13,517 nucleotides of DNA, from positions 1 through 13,517 of the forward strand of contig CANHUM010000012.1 of the NCBI GenBank assembly GCA_947463845.1, read 5' to 3'. Numbering within the stretch: the first letter of the stretch is position 1; each line of letters opens with the position of its first letter. The stretch is from Comamonadaceae bacterium. GTDB taxonomy: Bacteria; Pseudomonadota; Gammaproteobacteria; Burkholderiales; Burkholderiaceae_C. Under the pieces are notes generated by a model that saw only the letters and a list, made by a program, of their open reading frames with translations, ran no database searches and had not been told where the DNA came from. Below, one piece after another: positions 12,546 through 13,517 of this stretch. A program made the translations under genes and the position numbers.

Positions 12546-13517
12546 AGCTCTTGCCAAAGACCAAGCCGCCTGCTCTTGCACCACGGGGTCGAGGTGCGAC
12601 AACAGGTCCGTCAAGGCCCCTTGCAAGCCCTCTCGTTCTGCCGGGCTCAGTGCCTCTGTGGCCAGCGCATTGCCAGCTGCCAAGGCCAGATTGCGCATCC
12701 AGCGGGCATGACCGATGCGCCGGATGGCGCTACCCTCTGTACGGCGTAAAAACTCGGCTTCGCTCCACCCCATCATCTGCAAGATGCTGGACGCCAGCAA
12801 ACCCTCTCGCGGTTGCCAATCGGGCACCGAACTCACTTGGGCATATTTGTTCCACGGGCAGACCAGCTGACAGTCGTCGCAGCCGTAAATGCGGTTACCG
12901 ATCAGCGGTCGCAAGGCCTCGTCAATCGGACCTGCGTGCTCGATCGTCAAATAGGAGATGCAGCGCCGTGCATCCAATTTGTAAGGCCCCACGATGGCCT
13001 GTGTGGGGCACAAGTCCATGCAGGCGGTGCACTGGCCGCAATGCGCCGACACGGCGGGTGTTTCGGGCAAAGCAAGGTCCACAAACAACTCACCCAGGAA
13101 AAACATCGAACCGGCCTCGCGACTCAGCACCAAGGTGTGTTTGCCGCGCCAGCCAAGACCGCTGCGGGTGGCCAGCTCCGCCTCCATCACCGGGGCCGAG
13201 TCAGTGAACACGCGGTGTCCAAAGGGGCCGATCACCTCGGCGATGCGTTCCTGCAATTTTTGCAAGCGGCTGCGCAACACCTTGTGGTAATCGCGCCCCC
13301 GGGCATACAGCGACACCACAGCCTCGCCCGGCTGCAGGCTGCGGGCGGTCTCTTGGGCCAGCCAGTCCGGTGGAGAACCCTCGGGCAAATAATCCATGCG
13401 GGCGGTGATCACGCTCACCGTGCCCGGTACCAGCTCGGCCGGGCGGGCGCGTTTCGTGCCATGGCTGGCCATGTAACCCATGCTGCCGTGAAAGCCAGCG
13501 GCCAACCAGGCTTGTAA
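12543..13517 (-). CDS. queG: epoxyqueuosine reductase QueG, 5' end cut by window edge
   Basis: Cobalamin-dependent iron-sulfur enzyme that reduces epoxyqueuosine to queuosine in the tRNA wobble position, the last step of queuosine synthesis. The frame enters from the right edge and gives 324 residues; E. coli QueG has about 379, so roughly 40-55 N-terminal residues lie outside. An in-frame TTG at 13505 sits within conserved sequence (LAAGFHGSMGYM) and is not taken as the start. Visible features are the substrate-region motif DSAPVMEAELA with GLGWRGKHTL, a ferredoxin-like motif CGQCTACMDLCP (13040-13005) and a second cluster motif CDDCQLVCP (12881-12855). These supply cysteines for two 4Fe-4S clusters. 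A HEAT-like helical C-terminus covers the last 80 or so residues. It converges on the AEC gene. No frameshift seen. Confidence 0.95.
   Translation of the reverse strand, partial: LQAWLAAGFHGSMGYMASHGTKRARPAELVPGTVSVITARMDYLPEGSPPDWLAQETARSLQPGEAVVSLYARGRDYHKVLRSRLQKLQERIAEVIGPFGHRVFTDSAPVMEAELATRSGLGWRGKHTLVLSREAGSMFFLGELFVDLALPETPAVSAHCGQCTACMDLCPTQAIVGPYKLDARRCISYLTIEHAGPIDEALRPLIGNRIYGCDDCQLVCPWNKYAQVSSVPDWQPREGLLASSILQMMGWSEAEFLRRTEGSAIRRIGHARWMRNLALAAGNALATEALSPAEREGLQGALTDLLSHLDPVVQEQAAWSLARA

Noticed and set aside
1..13517. tRNA, rRNA, CRISPR arrays, insertion sequences, riboswitches.
   Set aside because: Reading both strands showed no cloverleaf-like gene, no regularly spaced repeats, no transposase and no recognisable riboswitch core; intergenic space is under 450 bp in total.

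Overview
The window looks like chromosomal DNA from a beta-proteobacterium of the Burkholderiales, most likely Comamonadaceae (Limnohabitans, Rhodoferax, Polaromonas or relatives). The grounds are high GC content, an orphan Bug/TctC-type binding protein, a XerD close to the proteobacterial type, and the overall protein style. The placement is inference from protein resemblance; no rRNA or other marker is present.

Layout, left to right. A comEC-type DNA-uptake channel gene runs on the minus strand from 2301 off the left edge, so its 3' end is missing. A 269-bp divergent intergenic region (2302-2570) follows. From 2571 a tight plus-strand operon of three genes reaches 9575: (1) an N-terminal transglutaminase-like domain fused to a circularly permuted COOH-NH2 ligase (DUF2126); (2) a circularly permuted ATP-grasp ligase fused to a tandem Alpha-E domain, starting at a TTG that overlaps the previous stop; (3) a free-standing transglutaminase-like protein 13 nt further on. 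This operon meets a minus-strand pair, xerD and an upstream tctC-like gene, with no base between the two stop codons. A 151-bp divergent gap separates the tctC-like gene from a plus-strand AEC-family transporter gene. That gene converges on queG (minus strand, 5' end cut by the right edge) across a hairpin containing both stop codons.

The operon at 2571-9575 is the most interesting part. Its families (transglutaminase, permuted ATP-grasp, Alpha-E, transglutaminase-ligase fusion) were grouped by comparative genomics into a predicted peptide synthesis or modification system, often with a proteasome-like NTN-hydrolase (Anbu). As far as I know, its substrate and product are not established. Here the operon carries two ATP-dependent amide-bond-forming modules and two papain-like thiol modules with intact-looking Cys-His-Asp triads. 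No peptidase of the Anbu type and no second ATP-grasp gene is visible in the window. A make-and-trim amide-bond pathway is a reasonable inference, but the product cannot be read from the sequence.

The remaining genes are housekeeping or transport: natural transformation (comEC), chromosome dimer resolution (xerD), organic-acid-type solute binding and transport (tctC-like, AEC), and the last step of queuosine tRNA modification (queG). No tRNA, rRNA, CRISPR array, insertion sequence or phage gene was seen.
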